From the NCBI GenBank assembly GCA_010093485.1, contig MU001517.1, forward strand, positions 62,001 to 126,000: a stretch of DNA of 64,000 nt, written 5' to 3'. The position numbers and the translations under genes are program-made. This document shows, one piece after another, positions 1 to 11,133 of this stretch (position 1 is its first letter; each line of letters opens with the position of its first letter). The notes under the pieces are model-generated. The model saw only the letters and a list, made by a program, of their open reading frames with translations. It was not told where the DNA came from and ran no database searches. Source of the DNA: Karstenula rhodostoma CBS 690.94. Lineage: Eukaryota > Ascomycota > Dothideomycetes > Pleosporales > Didymosphaeriaceae.

Positions 1-1174
1 GCCTATCGGCGGTCTCTCGGCAGGAATCATCCTCTTCTTGTTCGTGACACCGAAGGCATCAAGATACAATGGCACACTCACATTGACGGAAAAGGCACTG
101 CACATGGACCTGCCCGGCGCGTTTTTCATCCTGGCTTCCATCACGTCTTTTCTCCTGGCGCTCCAATGGGGCGGTACTACGAAGTCATGGGGTAACTCCG
201 AGGTTATCGGAACCATTATCGGCTTTGTGTTGCTCCTTTTCGTCTTCTTGGGCGTCGAATATTGGCAAGGAGAACGGGCCCTGCTGGCGCCCAACCTGCT
301 GAAGAAGAGGCATGTCTGGGCCGGCTCTGCGTACACGTTCTTGTAAGTTGCGACCTTACCCCACTGTACGGCTTCAGAGCTTTTCTGACGGATACAGCCT
401 TGGTGCTGGATTCTTCATCCTCCTCTACTACATCCCCATCTACTTCCAGGCCGTGCTGGCGACGTCTGCGGAGCAGAGTGGCATCCGCAATCTGGCCCTG
501 ATCATTGCACAGAGTAAGTTCCTATGTTCCAAGTTTGATCGTATGCCTTCAAGTCCCACCTAGCTGACCACGTTCCGCACGCAGTGCTTGCCGTCATAGT
601 CGGCGGGATCTTGATCACGGCGCTCGGCCAGTTCGCCATATACATGGTCGTCGGCTCCGTGCTCGCCACTGTCGCCGCCGGCTTGATATACACCCTCGAC
701 GTCGACTCCAGCAGCGGCGAGTGGATTGGCTACCAGGTCTTTATCGGGCTGACTGTCGGACTGGGGTTCCAAGTCCCTGTCATGGCCGCGCAAGCGCTCG
801 CTAAGGAAGAAGACATACCCACGACGACGTCGCTGATCATGTTCTTTCAGACAATGGGTGGTGCGCTGGGCGTCAGCGCCGCGCAAACGGCCTTCAGCAA
901 CAAGCTGATCGCCTCGCTGGTGAAGAAAGTGCCGGGAGTGAATCCGGGCCAGGTGCTCGCCGTCGGTGCAACAGACATCAGGAAGGTGTTCCCGCCCGAA
1001 TTGGTACCGGGCATCGTCGATGCGTACATGGACGGCTTGAAGGTGACTTTCATTTTCATCATCGCCTTGTGGGGCGTCGCGACTATCACTAGCGTCGCAA
1101 TGCCGTGGATTAACATTAAGGAGGCGTTGAAGAGAGACTCGCAGCCCAGGCCCCAGGGCGATGCGGCAGTGTGA
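1..1174 (+). CDS. MFS multidrug/toxin efflux transporter (DHA14-like), 5' end outside window
   Basis: The C-terminal 348 residues of a proton-driven plasma-membrane exporter are present. Exons are <2-342, 398-513 and 585-1174. Both introns have good donors (GTAAGT) and AG acceptors and restore one frame. The sequence opens inside the segment after transmembrane helix 5 (PIGGLSAGIILFLF) and keeps DHA14-family landmarks: a WGG-containing loop, the helix pair FFILLYYIPIYFQ, and a SAEQSG-type loop before the next helix. Alternating hydrophobic segments continue to about residue 330, followed by a short polar tail. In fungi such pumps often sit in specialised-metabolite clusters and export the product. 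The regulator, SDR and P450 genes that follow fit that setting, but the substrate is unknown. It could equally be a general drug pump. Confidence 0.88.
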
Positions 1175-3064
1175 AACGGTCCTACTTGAAGCGCAGTTGG
1201 CTAAGCGACAGAAGTGTCGACGGATAGAGCTGGATGTGGCAGTGCTGTCGCTTGGTGATGACGAGGGTCGAAATTGCGCATCGGGGGCGCGAGATCGAGA
1301 CACGAGATAATTGCTGGTGGATCATCTGCGATAGCTTGTATAGTACGTGCGGTGCCGTTTGCCTCGTTGGGAGCGAGCTATAGACGAGATTTTCTTCACG
1401 GTCATGTCTTTACTCCGTGCCATTCTCTTGATACAAGATCTTTCTGTTATGAGCAGACTTAGCTGATAAGCATTCTGTGATTGGGCGAGGGCCGGCCTGC
1501 ATTTAGGCAGGGCCGTGTCCACGAACGGGTGTTCCTGCCAAAGCTGCGGACATCGTACGCGTGGCGGGCGGGAATGGCGGGAATGGCGGTGTTTCCGCTC
1601 GCTGCGTGGCGCTACCATGCCGTAGCTTATAGGTTAGGTACGTAAGCTTTGATCGAAGGACTTAAGTGTAGCCTTTCCGCCGGTATGGCCGGAACGCTTC
1701 TTTTGGCTTGCGATAAGCTTTGATCTCTCGCAACATCAAGTTTTCCCAATAGCCCTGAATATTTGACGCAATCATGGCATGAGAATGTTTTTTTCGCTCT
1801 TATTCCCTTACTATGTTACCTTCCTTTGTCACCGGATGGTTGAGGCGACGATAATCCCAGAGCCACGGTCACACGTGACTCACCCCACCGATCACCCCAA
1901 CACTCCCTCCTCCTCGCGGGCGCCTCCCTATTGTCTTCCACGACTCCGGGATCCCCACATGTCCTTTGTCACCACCGTTTGTCTACGCCACATCGAGTAC
2001 CTTTTCGTTCATTTACCCATTGACATGGGCACCCAATAGAAAAGTTTCTTCGTCGTATCATATAGCCAAGGTCCGTCTGATTTTCGAACGGTTTATCCCC
2101 GTAGATCATAGCGGTAGCAGCCCTTATGTTATGGCCAAAGCTTGAACATGTTAGGTCCATTGGTCCGTATGCGAAGCTGCTTATCGGACCGTAAGACTGT
2201 ACTCTGGTCTCGAAGTCTTGGCCTAATCTTTCATAGGTGCGTATCTTCTGTGCCTTTTTGTGAACGGTCAAGAGGTGGTACGTCAGCTCAAATCGGAATG
2301 CTGACGCTCTGCATTCGCGCTGACTCAGTGCGCCCGGCCACCCGAGTCTCGAAGCTGAGACTGCATGCGTGCAAATAGCAAGGCAATTGGTAAGAGCTGC
2401 GGAGTTCGGATGGAGGTCTTTATGATGGCATCATGCGGAGGGGGGTGCAGCATATGGAATTTAGGATTCTTGCGAAATAAAGCTAGGTATTATTACATCA
2501 TACCGTCCTATGACAAAGGTGAGTGGTCTGATCGAGCGTGCCTGTCTGACAGCCTTGTGCTGATCCGTACGCTGCGCCCCTTCCATATACACTCCCTGGT
2601 TACCCCTTCGTCGACCAGCCCCGGGGTGTATAGTTTCGCTTGTAAAGGTACGTGTACTATTGTACGCTTATTATAAGCTCAAACAGAGGTTCCAGAAGAG
2701 TGATCCCAATGGAATAAATGAAATGCTCAAATCAATGACCGCTGTGGGAAGACGGTACAGAAAACGGTGTCAAGTACCAAGATGTGTTCTTCTCGATGTC
2801 TTAAGTGGCTTTCCGTTGCTTTTTCTGTTTTCGCTTATCTCTTTTCTTTCCCTATAGGACCGAAAAGCGTACCGAGCATGGTGTCAGCTTATGCCGACGC
2901 TCTTGGCCGGCATCTACAGCCATGCAGCTGTTGAGGATTCAAGCATCCGGGTCAGCTGCGGGAGAGCCGCGCCGTAGAAGATAGGTACGATATGGGCACT
3001 ACATGATTGAAAGGTCCACTTGCTATACCCCTCACTTCCTTGTGTTGTCCCGTGGCACGACATC
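1175..3064. other. Intergenic region, 1.9 kb, with one repeat relic
   Basis: I see no supportable gene. The stretch contains the relic repeat at 1827-1960 (separate entry). CT-rich DNA towards 3.0 kb is plausibly the promoter and leader of the downstream regulator gene. Confidence 0.6.
1827..1960. repeat. Dispersed repeat relic A (unmutated relative of 62115-62280)
   Basis: Over about 130 bp this aligns in the same orientation with 62115-62280. Almost every difference is C in this copy to T in the other, or G to A. Examples are CACACGTGACTCACCCCACC here against TATATATAACTTACTCTACT there, and CGGGATCCCCACATG against TAGAATCCCTATATA. The 62-kb copy also has an insertion of about 23 bp. No coding potential is seen. 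It is probably a fragment of a transposon or of an LTR. Confidence 0.75.
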
Positions 3065-6000
3065 ATGCCTAAACCACCATCTACATCGACTTCAAGAGGG
3101 GAAGTTTTCTGCTCGTACTGCGGCCAAGGCTTCAAGCGTGACGAACACCTGGAACGTCACATCTTGACTCATACCAATACTCGTCCATTCCGCTGCCCAG
3201 AATGCCGGGTCGCATTCAAACGCAAGTGCGTGATAAATCAGTACGTGTGTCATTTGTTGGGACCATCACTGATCAAGGGCTTCCAGAGATCTCCTCCGAC
3301 GTCACTACCAATCAATCCATGTGCCTCCACCAGATGACGGCGACCCTTTCCTGACGAGAACCGAGACAGTGGATCGGATCTCGATCGCGTGTTTGAACTG
3401 TGCTCAAAGCAAAACTAAATGCGACCAGCAGGTACGTGGGCACACGTCGTATTGCCGGGTGGGCCCGACGCTCACTGATTCTGAATAGGAGCCGTGCGGA
3501 AGGTGCGTGAAACGGAAAGTCACCTGCGAGCGTCGTCCATACAGACGCAGTAGCTACAAAGATACCCCAAAGCAAGATGCACGACCTCCAAGCGTCAAAG
3601 CTAGCGAGAAGCCCATCGAAGAGATACGCGAACTCTCCATGCCCGATAAAACAGAACAGTCTGGAGAGGATGGTGCCGAGATCATGTTTCGTTCCCCCAC
3701 TTCGGTTGCGTTCGCGGACATAAACGCGCACAACCCCGTTGGCACTGGCGGGTCCTCCCAGAGTCCAAAGATCTTGACCAAGAGTCAAGACACCGGATCC
3801 AGTATTGCGATCCCTGTTGCAAACATGTTGGGCCAAGCTGCCGACACACTAGACTTGGACACGCACATGTTCACTAGCTCGCAGCTCTCTGTCGGTATCA
3901 ATGGCTCTATCTTTCCTGAGGGACCAGAGATCTCGTTTCTAAATACTCAATTCAATGTCCCCGTGGACGACAGCTACTTCAATGATGCCCTCGTGGATGT
4001 CTACATGCTGAGCGCATCGACAGATCAGACACTCTCAGACTCAGATTGGTCGCTAGTCCAGGACGACCTGCAGTTAAAAGCATGGCAGACGCCAGTAGAA
4101 CCCTCGGCGGGCGGCGAGCTTCATGGCATCTGGCCACTCTTTCATTGCAACCCTAGAGTGGGACCCATCTCAACCACATCGACAAAGACAAATATAGCTA
4201 AGCTCAAAGTCTTGGAAAACCCGGCCATATGGTTCATGTGTACCCCACCATCATCTGCGCTGGTACATGCGCCGCTAGAGGAAAACTCGCCCGGCATTCA
4301 TCCGTTCCATGCGTCTACGCGAGACAGGCTCCTGGCGGTAACACAACAGATCTGGCGCATGTCCCGAGAGCGTGTTTTTGCCACCTGGTCCGGCGACCAG
4401 CAGAGCGTCGAGTCGCACGCTTGGATGGACAGAATCATCCTTCTCCCACCGACCAACGTTCTCCGTCACCTTCTTACCAGATATATCTATCAGGAACACC
4501 AGCGCTTTCATCTATTTCCCGCACAGGACTTGTCGTTTTCGGACTCTCTCCTTCATTCGGAAACCAAGCTCATGTCGGGTATTCGCACCTTGCTGATGAT
4601 TGCACAGGCCACTCGGTCTGTCAATATTCCTGAGGGTCGCGATCTGTCCGGTGGCTTGGTGGAAGTGTGTAGAACAGTGGTGCAGGATGCAGTCGATTCC
4701 GACAATGAAGTGCAGGTCAATGCAGAATTCTTGGAGACCTCGCTATGCCTGCTGCAGCTTATGCAGTGGAGTGAAGATCCTTGGCACATGACGGTATTAC
4801 CCGCCCACTAATCGGCCAATATATATCGGTTGGCTGACATACATAGACTGTACTGGATATGTGGGAGCAGCATTCTAAGGTGAGCATTTCCGCTATGAAG
4901 GATAACATGTCCCTTACATGATCACGCGTTAAACATCAATCAGATCATTCAAAATAGCTTCATCGCACATGAAACTTCCCATCAAGTCGCCATTCCAGCA
5001 GATCATCAGCCTTCTGCATCGGGGGTAGCATCTCCAGACTATGGAGACACTCTGAACAGGTAAATACACCAGGCGCTACGCTGCTTTGGCTGTCCTCTAT
5101 GACGCTAACGATTTCTGTGCTAGAGTCTATTATTCTTGGCTGGCAGTCGATCTCGAATTGAGCCTATTTCACGGAGTTCCCCCCAAGTTGACAGTAGGAT
5201 CTATCGCCTTTGAAATTCCAGTGGTTGGCAATGCCCTTCACGGAATGTTTCTGGAAAACTGGAACGGTGCCGCAGGCTTTCCCACGAAAGGCTCACTCAG
5301 CCAGTTCGAAAGGTGTCACACATCGCTCACAGCCCTTTTCGAGGCGTTCAAGGAGGGCCAGCTAGCGGAATCGCCAAACGGTCTATCGGTGAACAGTTTA
5401 CGACTACTGCTTCATCCTCTACAAACACTATCCACGCATCTGCATCAATGTCTCATAGCATTTAGCAGTGTGCAAAGTCCCGGTCGTGGTCCCAATTCTA
5501 CCATGGGACTGGCATCAAAGGCCTTCATGGACGAGGTTGGCACCCTGCTCGAGCGATGGCGAAGACTTTGTGCAAACACCGTATCCATAATGGGAAGTGC
5601 TTGTCCAACGCTCCAAGGAAGTCTAGTTCTTTACCATCTCATGGTACTAAACAACCTCGTCTCGTTCCCGGAAGTAGAGCGGTTGGCGCGGGAACGGAGT
5701 GGTGCTTTCAGACCCAGTACCCCGCCCCGATGCACCATATGCGTTGCTTCTACAGAGAGCCTGGCTAGCTTGTTATTCAACTGTGGGCAATGTTTGCTCG
5801 TTCTCCGAACCATGCCATCAATGACGAGACCGCTTTGGTGGGCGGCGGCTGTGTACAGGGTTGCGCTTGTACTCAGCCGGGTCATCATCGCCAATAACTC
5901 CACAAGCTCTATGACCACGCTCAGATTCAACACTAGCCTGGAAAGCAACCCGTCACTGGACTCGAACATGGTCACTCTAGACCAGGAGTATGGTCCGCAT

Positions 6001-6228
6001 GCGCATGAACAAGATATCACGCTACAGCGCTTCTTGAATCGCTTGCAAGGCACGCCTGTCATTACGAAGCCAGACGGTACAGTCATGGTGCTATCGAGCG
6101 AAACCGACATTCTCGACTATTGTATTTCGATGTTGGATGATCATCTAGTGTTGGAATCATCTTCATTTGCAAGTGGCGTTCGCCTCAAGCTCTGTGTTTT
6201 ACGATCTAGATGGAGAGACGGTCTATAG
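3065..6228 (+). CDS. Dual-finger transcription factor: two C2H2 fingers + Zn2Cys6 + fungal transcription-factor domain
   Basis: The model has six exons (3065-3225, 3287-3431, 3489-4793, 4847-4879, 4944-5059, 5124-6228) and encodes 954 aa. Two N-terminal C2H2 fingers begin CSYC and CPEC, and their histidine pairs fit C-X2-C-X12-H-X3-4-H. The second finger is completed only after splicing intron 1. About 25 residues later a Zn2Cys6 cluster follows (CLNC, KTKC, PCGRC, VTC; spacing 2-6-5-2-6). The long remainder, with a segment ending FHLFPAQDLSFSDSLL, resembles the fungal-specific regulatory domain found in such dual-finger proteins. It is a nuclear DNA-binding regulator. This class often controls neighbouring metabolite genes, which makes the adjacent MFS, SDR and P450 genes candidate targets (inference). 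The ATG at 3065 begins MPKPPSTSTS and directly precedes finger 1. Confidence 0.9.
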
Positions 6229-6795
6229 AAGACAGACTACGCTAGACTAGACTACAAACGCTGGAACAAGAATCGCTTCCAACTGCTTCTAACCGCTTCC
6301 AAATTAACCTTATCTTAAACAGACGTATGCAAGTAGTAACCGCATCCCTTCTGATCCATACTGTATTTTGAGGACCCCCGTAAATCTCAGCACGGCCCGG
6401 GCTTCCAGAGTTTGAACCCCGCAAAGTACCTAGAGTATATGTCAGCAATAGGACGTCCGATGGCCCGTGCGCAGTTCGATAAGCTACACATATCTACCGA
6501 CGTCTAGGGACGACTGACGGGTTGGAGACTGGAGACCCGAGAGTGGCTGGCTGGATTAGACGCATCACTGGCCAGATGCCCAGGTGTCGGGTGTAACGTC
6601 TTGGCCTGGTATGCATGCCTAGGTCGACGACCGTGATCTGTCTTCCGTCACATTATGGACGTGTTCGAACTCCTACTCTTGCATCTGCCCAGGTAATCCT
6701 CTTTTACGTGGTAGTCGCCCCCGCGGATCTAAACCTAGCGTCCTCCTACCTCCAGCTTACTGAACTCGGTTTTCCGCCCTTGACCCACCATCACC
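6229..6795. other. Intergenic region between regulator and SDR
   Basis: No gene is seen. The last 100 bp are pyrimidine-rich and end in a CACC-ATG start context, consistent with the promoter and leader of the SDR gene. Confidence 0.5.
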
Positions 6796-7934
6796 ATGTC
6801 ACTAGCACAGCTCGTTTCATTCGCGCCCAAATTCCTATACTCGCAGCTTTTCGTGCGTTTGCCCTGGCCCAAGTCCGACTTCACTGGCCAGACAGTTATC
6901 ATAACCGGATCGAACACTGGCCTGGGGTTAGAGGCTGCTCGCCACATAGTGCGACTTGGGGCTGCCAAAGTTATCCTTGCTGTACGGACAGTTTCCAAAG
7001 GCGAGGCTGCCGCTATTGACATTCTCGAGACCACTGGGGCGATAAAGAATGTCATTGAGATTTGGCAATTGGACCTTTCAAGCTACGCCTCTGTTAAAGC
7101 CTTCGGATCGCGTATCTGGAGTTTGAATCGTTTGGATGCATTCATCCAGAACGCTGGTATTCTCACTACGAATTTCAGCGTCGTCGAGGGCAACGAGTCT
7201 ATTATCACGACCAATGTTGTCTCTGCCACACTCCTCGCGCTTCTAGTCCTGCCAAAACTGCGTCAAACAGCCACAAGGTTCAATGTGAGGACTAGGCTCT
7301 CATTTAATGGTTCCGATCTGCAGTATATAGCGAAATTCAAGGAGGCTGACAGCTCGGGGTCGCTCTTCGACGCATTGAACCGAAAGGAGGGCGTGGACAT
7401 GAACGACAGGTCTGATCTTCCACTTGGTCGATGGTCGATGGTCCTCACTGATTTGCGATACAGATATCCCGTATCGAAGCTCTTGCTCCTCTACACGGTT
7501 CGTGAGCTGGCTGCTCGAAGCCCGCTGACCCCCGAATCGAATGTCATCATCACGTACTTTACGCCCGGGGCATGCAAAACCGAAATCTTCAGACAAGAAA
7601 AGGGGTGGCTAGAAGCAGCAGCGATCCAGGCCTTCAATACTCTGGTCTGTCGAACAGTAGAAGTTGGCAGTCGCACTGTGGTCTATTCTGTGGACCCAGG
7701 CCTGGGCATCGAGGCGCATGGTGCGTTCTTGATGGACAACGCTGTGGCATCGTAAGTGAATCAATCAATCCATTGTTCCCCGCTAAATTATAATCAAGTA
7801 ACGGGTCGAATGTTGACGGCCCCAGGGGCGCGAAATTGCAGAGGCAGTGGACATATGAACTTTTTGACAAACTGGAAGGCATATACCCAGGGGTCACACG
7901 TGTTCTTAAGGAAATGGAGGAAGTCGAGCCATAG
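6796..7934 (+). CDS. Short-chain dehydrogenase/reductase (classical type, 336 aa)
   Basis: An NAD(P)-dependent oxidoreductase with a Rossmann fold. Exons are 6796-7409, 7464-7751 and 7826-7934. The cofactor motif TGSNTGLG is near residue 38, the structural NAG (IQNAGI) near residue 115, a serine in NGSDLQ, and the catalytic YPVSK appears after splicing. Intron 1 (54 bp, donor GTCTGA, acceptor ACAG) is a multiple of three, so the frame stays open through it. Removing it gives the family-typical MNDRYPVSKLL. The last intron (7752-7825) replaces an apparent early stop and adds a C-terminal helix ending EMEEVEP. Similar SDRs act as tailoring enzymes in fungal metabolite clusters. The substrate is unknown. 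Confidence 0.88.
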
Positions 7935-8430
7935 ATCGGACATTTCATATTTGTGTAATGATGCTACCTGTATTTATCACAATGCGCCTTATGTGAAGAA
8001 CTGTTTGGGGAAGCTCCTCTGTCTGCTGCAGCTTTGTTGTTTCAGTCTGTTCTGAGAGAGGTTCGTTCAATAGTTGAATGATGGATCCTTCAATGGCCGC
8101 TAACAAAGACTCTGAGATCCGCAATCGAAGTGCCTTCGGAGGTCGTTCCCGCAGGTCTATGCTTTAGCTGGTCCCCTCAAGTTGATCTCCTCTCACAATA
8201 AGCACTAGTGAGTCCGATATTACGGACGAATCTTCCGCAGATAACACCGTGCGGACGCGGGCCATGGCGGGGCCGTGTGTGTATGCCCCGCACCCGCGAA
8301 GCTGGTAAACGACCCTCCCATAGCCCGCGTCGCGTATCGGGACTCTGCAGGCTCTGCTTCGCATAAGTTGTTGAAATCCAACGCCCCAGCCGTTACTGTT
8401 TTGCGAACTCCAACCCCGCTTCATCTGCTC
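7935..8430. other. Intergenic region between SDR and first P450
   Basis: No gene is seen. It should hold the SDR 3' end and the P450 promoter. Confidence 0.45.
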
Positions 8431-10380
8431 ATGCCAAACACTACCATGGATGTGATTAACCCTCCCAAGGGGCTCTTCACAAGCCTTTTTACGTTTGCAA
8501 CCATCTCCTGGGCTGCTGCAGTCTGTGTCTCGCTTTCTGTCTTCCTTCCACGAGTTTTAACTCGTGGGAAGAGACTTCCCACTCCTGCAGAAAGAGGCAT
8601 TGCGCAATATGGCAAAGCAGGCGATCAAGACTTCCACAAAGCGTTGATAGATGGATATACGAACGTAAAGAATATGCCTCCTAATTTTAAGGATTGCTAA
8701 TTGATTGGTCTCCCAGCACAAGGACTCCTTCTTTACAGTCCCCATGGACCACCACCCTATGACGATAGTACCCGGGAAATTTATCGACGAAATCAAAGCT
8801 CTTCCGGAGACCATTCTTAGCTTCCAGAAGCAGGTTACAGCGCGTTTCCTAGGAAAGTACACTGGACTTGGTGTGAACGACACCTTGGTTCATTCCGTGA
8901 AGTACGACCTGACGAGGAACATCCCGAACATTCTTCCGGAGTTGCAAGATGAAGTCGGATACTCTATCAATAAACATATCGGCGAATGTCAAGGTATGTG
9001 TTACCACCAAAGTCGCCGATTGACCGGCTAAATTGACGACAGATTGGACACCTTACCCCCTCTACCACATGTTTCTTCATCTTGTTGCGCTTCTATCAGG
9101 ACGCATTTTTGTTGGTCATCCTTTGAGTCGCGACGAAACCTGGGTGAGATCCAGATACCAACGCTCTCGTCCACCACGCTAATGTCAAGCTAAAGCTCGC
9201 CGCTACGATAGCTTACACTGTTGACGGATTCACCGGTAAACAAGTTGACGAGCCTACCTTCACTGTCACTATATTGATATTTGAGTAGGAGCGGAGAAGC
9301 TTTGGAAGTACCCGACCTACTTGCATCCAATCCTGCAGTATATACTCCCAGAGGTAAGATCTTGAGCAAAAGACAATGGACCTTTTTTAATAGCAATTCT
9401 AGGTCCGGAAGGTGCACGGTTATCTTTCAGCTGGCTCCAGGTACATACAGTCTCCACTTTACTGCCTGAATAACTAAGCTCATGGCATCCCAGAATGCTG
9501 GCACCAGTGATCAGAGGACGCCGTGCCAATCCCGAGAAGTTCCAGAATCACAACGACATGGTCCAATGGATCATCAACAACTCGGAACCGCGCAACAAAG
9601 ACGACGTTGACTACGTTACCAAGACCCAAATGTTGATCTCCGTGGTAGCAATCCACACTACAACGATGACTATGACACAGGTTATCTTCGATCTCCTTGC
9701 TCACCCCGAATACATCGACATCCTGCGTGAGGAGATCAAGCAGGTACGCCCCGACGAGAACGCCCCGTGGACGAAGCATCAGATTGCCGGACTGCGAAAA
9801 ATGGACAGTTTCATGAAGGAGTCCCAGCGCTTCCGCCCGCCGGGGTTGCGTAAGTCGCACACAGAAACCTATACTGGAGAAGCTAATGGGCTCTAATAGT
9901 CACCATGAACCGGGAGGTGCAGCAAGATATCAAGTTGTCGAATGGCCTTCTTCTGCCAAAAGGAGACCATATCGCCATCGCGGCCGGAAGCAACGCCATC
10001 GACCCCGAGATGTTCGAAGATCCGCAAAGATTCGATGGACTGCGTTTCGCGAAGCTGAGAGACCTGCCGGGTAATGACAACAAGTACCAAGTGAGTTCTC
10101 AGGCTGCGATGGAGCCGTTTGGACCCGATTACTGATAGCATTTGTAACACAGTTCGTCTCTGTCGCCCCCGACCAACTTCACTGGGGGGCAGGAACTCAT
10201 GCCTGTCCAGGTCGCTTTTTCGCGACGTACGAAATCAAGATGCTGCTCTCGAAGATTCTCGTGGATTACGACATCAAGCTTCCCGATGGATCTACGAACA
10301 GGCCGCAAGATATCGCGATTGATATCCGTGTCGTCCCGAGCATGATGGCTCAAGTCATGTTCAAGAAGAGGAAGAATTGA
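8431..10380 (+). CDS. Cytochrome P450, ent-kaurene-oxidase-like group (511 aa, nine exons)
   Basis: A haem-thiolate monooxygenase anchored in the ER by an N-terminal hydrophobic helix (residues about 12-35). Exons are 8431-8664, 8717-8993, 9043-9143, 9190-9235, 9289-9353, 9403-9440, 9494-9849, 9900-10090 and 10153-10380. Motifs in order: SGRIFVG, I-helix segment AIHTTTMT, ESQRFRPP (the ExxR motif) and the haem loop WGAGTHACPGRFFA with the cysteine ligand. The IHTT helix and HACPGRFFA loop are typical of the CYP503/CYP68-like fungal group that includes gibberellin-pathway oxidases, and family placement is by motif only. A second ATG at 8446 (ACCATGG) has the better context, so the protein may be five residues shorter. 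Small exons of 38-65 bp explain why single reading frames look broken. It is co-oriented with the SDR and the next P450. Confidence 0.9.
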
Positions 10381-11133
10381 TTAGATAGCACGGGGTTGTC
10401 TACCAAGAGTCAAGAAGGACTGGACAAGGTTTCGATGCTATGATAGTTGAAGGTTATATGTAGATCAATCGCTCGTTAATGCTACTCATCAGTCTGCTAC
10501 AAATTGAATTGGGTACAACAATAATATATTGGGACGTGTTTCAGCATAAGCAATAGAAAACCAAAGTTCAACTCGCTTATTGTTATTTGCTGCTTTTACT
10601 ATCTGTGAGTCTACGGCATATAGTCAAAGATTGAATCTGTATAATTGAGGATTGAGCTGATTGAAATATTTGTGTTTTGGCACCCCACCGAGTGCTTTTA
10701 CTGTGTTTTGCCGCGGCTTGCCCGAGCGCGCGAAGTATCAAATTTGGTATAATTGAGGATGTACCGGCGTTCGCGCAAGATGGTTTTACTTTCCCACCCG
10801 TGCTCCGGATAGATTCGAGACGTGTTGGTTTGAATGTGATTGCATTGCGAGAAAAGATCTCTCCGAGAATTGTGAACCTGGCCGCTGTGGACTTTGCCGC
10901 ATGTGTAGGCTCATGATCACGCGGCTCGGCCCCTCCGGACCATACTCACACGGGCGAAATCCTTTGCGGATCTTACCCTAGCCAACATTCTGAGCTCAGC
11001 GTACTATCATCGGCGACACGGCGTCGACGAAAACCGACCTTTGCCATGTACCATGATAGAGTCTCCCTGTATTACTGCTATAAAACGCCAGGGGAGCAAC
11101 ATACGACACTCTTTACCACCATCAGATATCAAC
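10381..11133. other. Intergenic region between the two P450 genes
   Basis: The first half is AT-rich 3' flank of the upstream P450. The second half is the promoter of the downstream P450 and carries a TATA box (separate entry). No gene is seen. Confidence 0.5.
11079..11085 (+). promoter_or_regulatory. TATA box of the second P450 gene
   Basis: TATAAAA lies 49 bp upstream of the ATG at 11134, close to the spacing expected for a fungal core promoter with a short leader. Confidence 0.45.

Noticed and set aside
10677..10916. 79-codon frame with a hydrophobic start between the P450 genes
   Set aside because: It begins at a non-ATG codon and sits in the 3' flank/promoter gap without supporting features.
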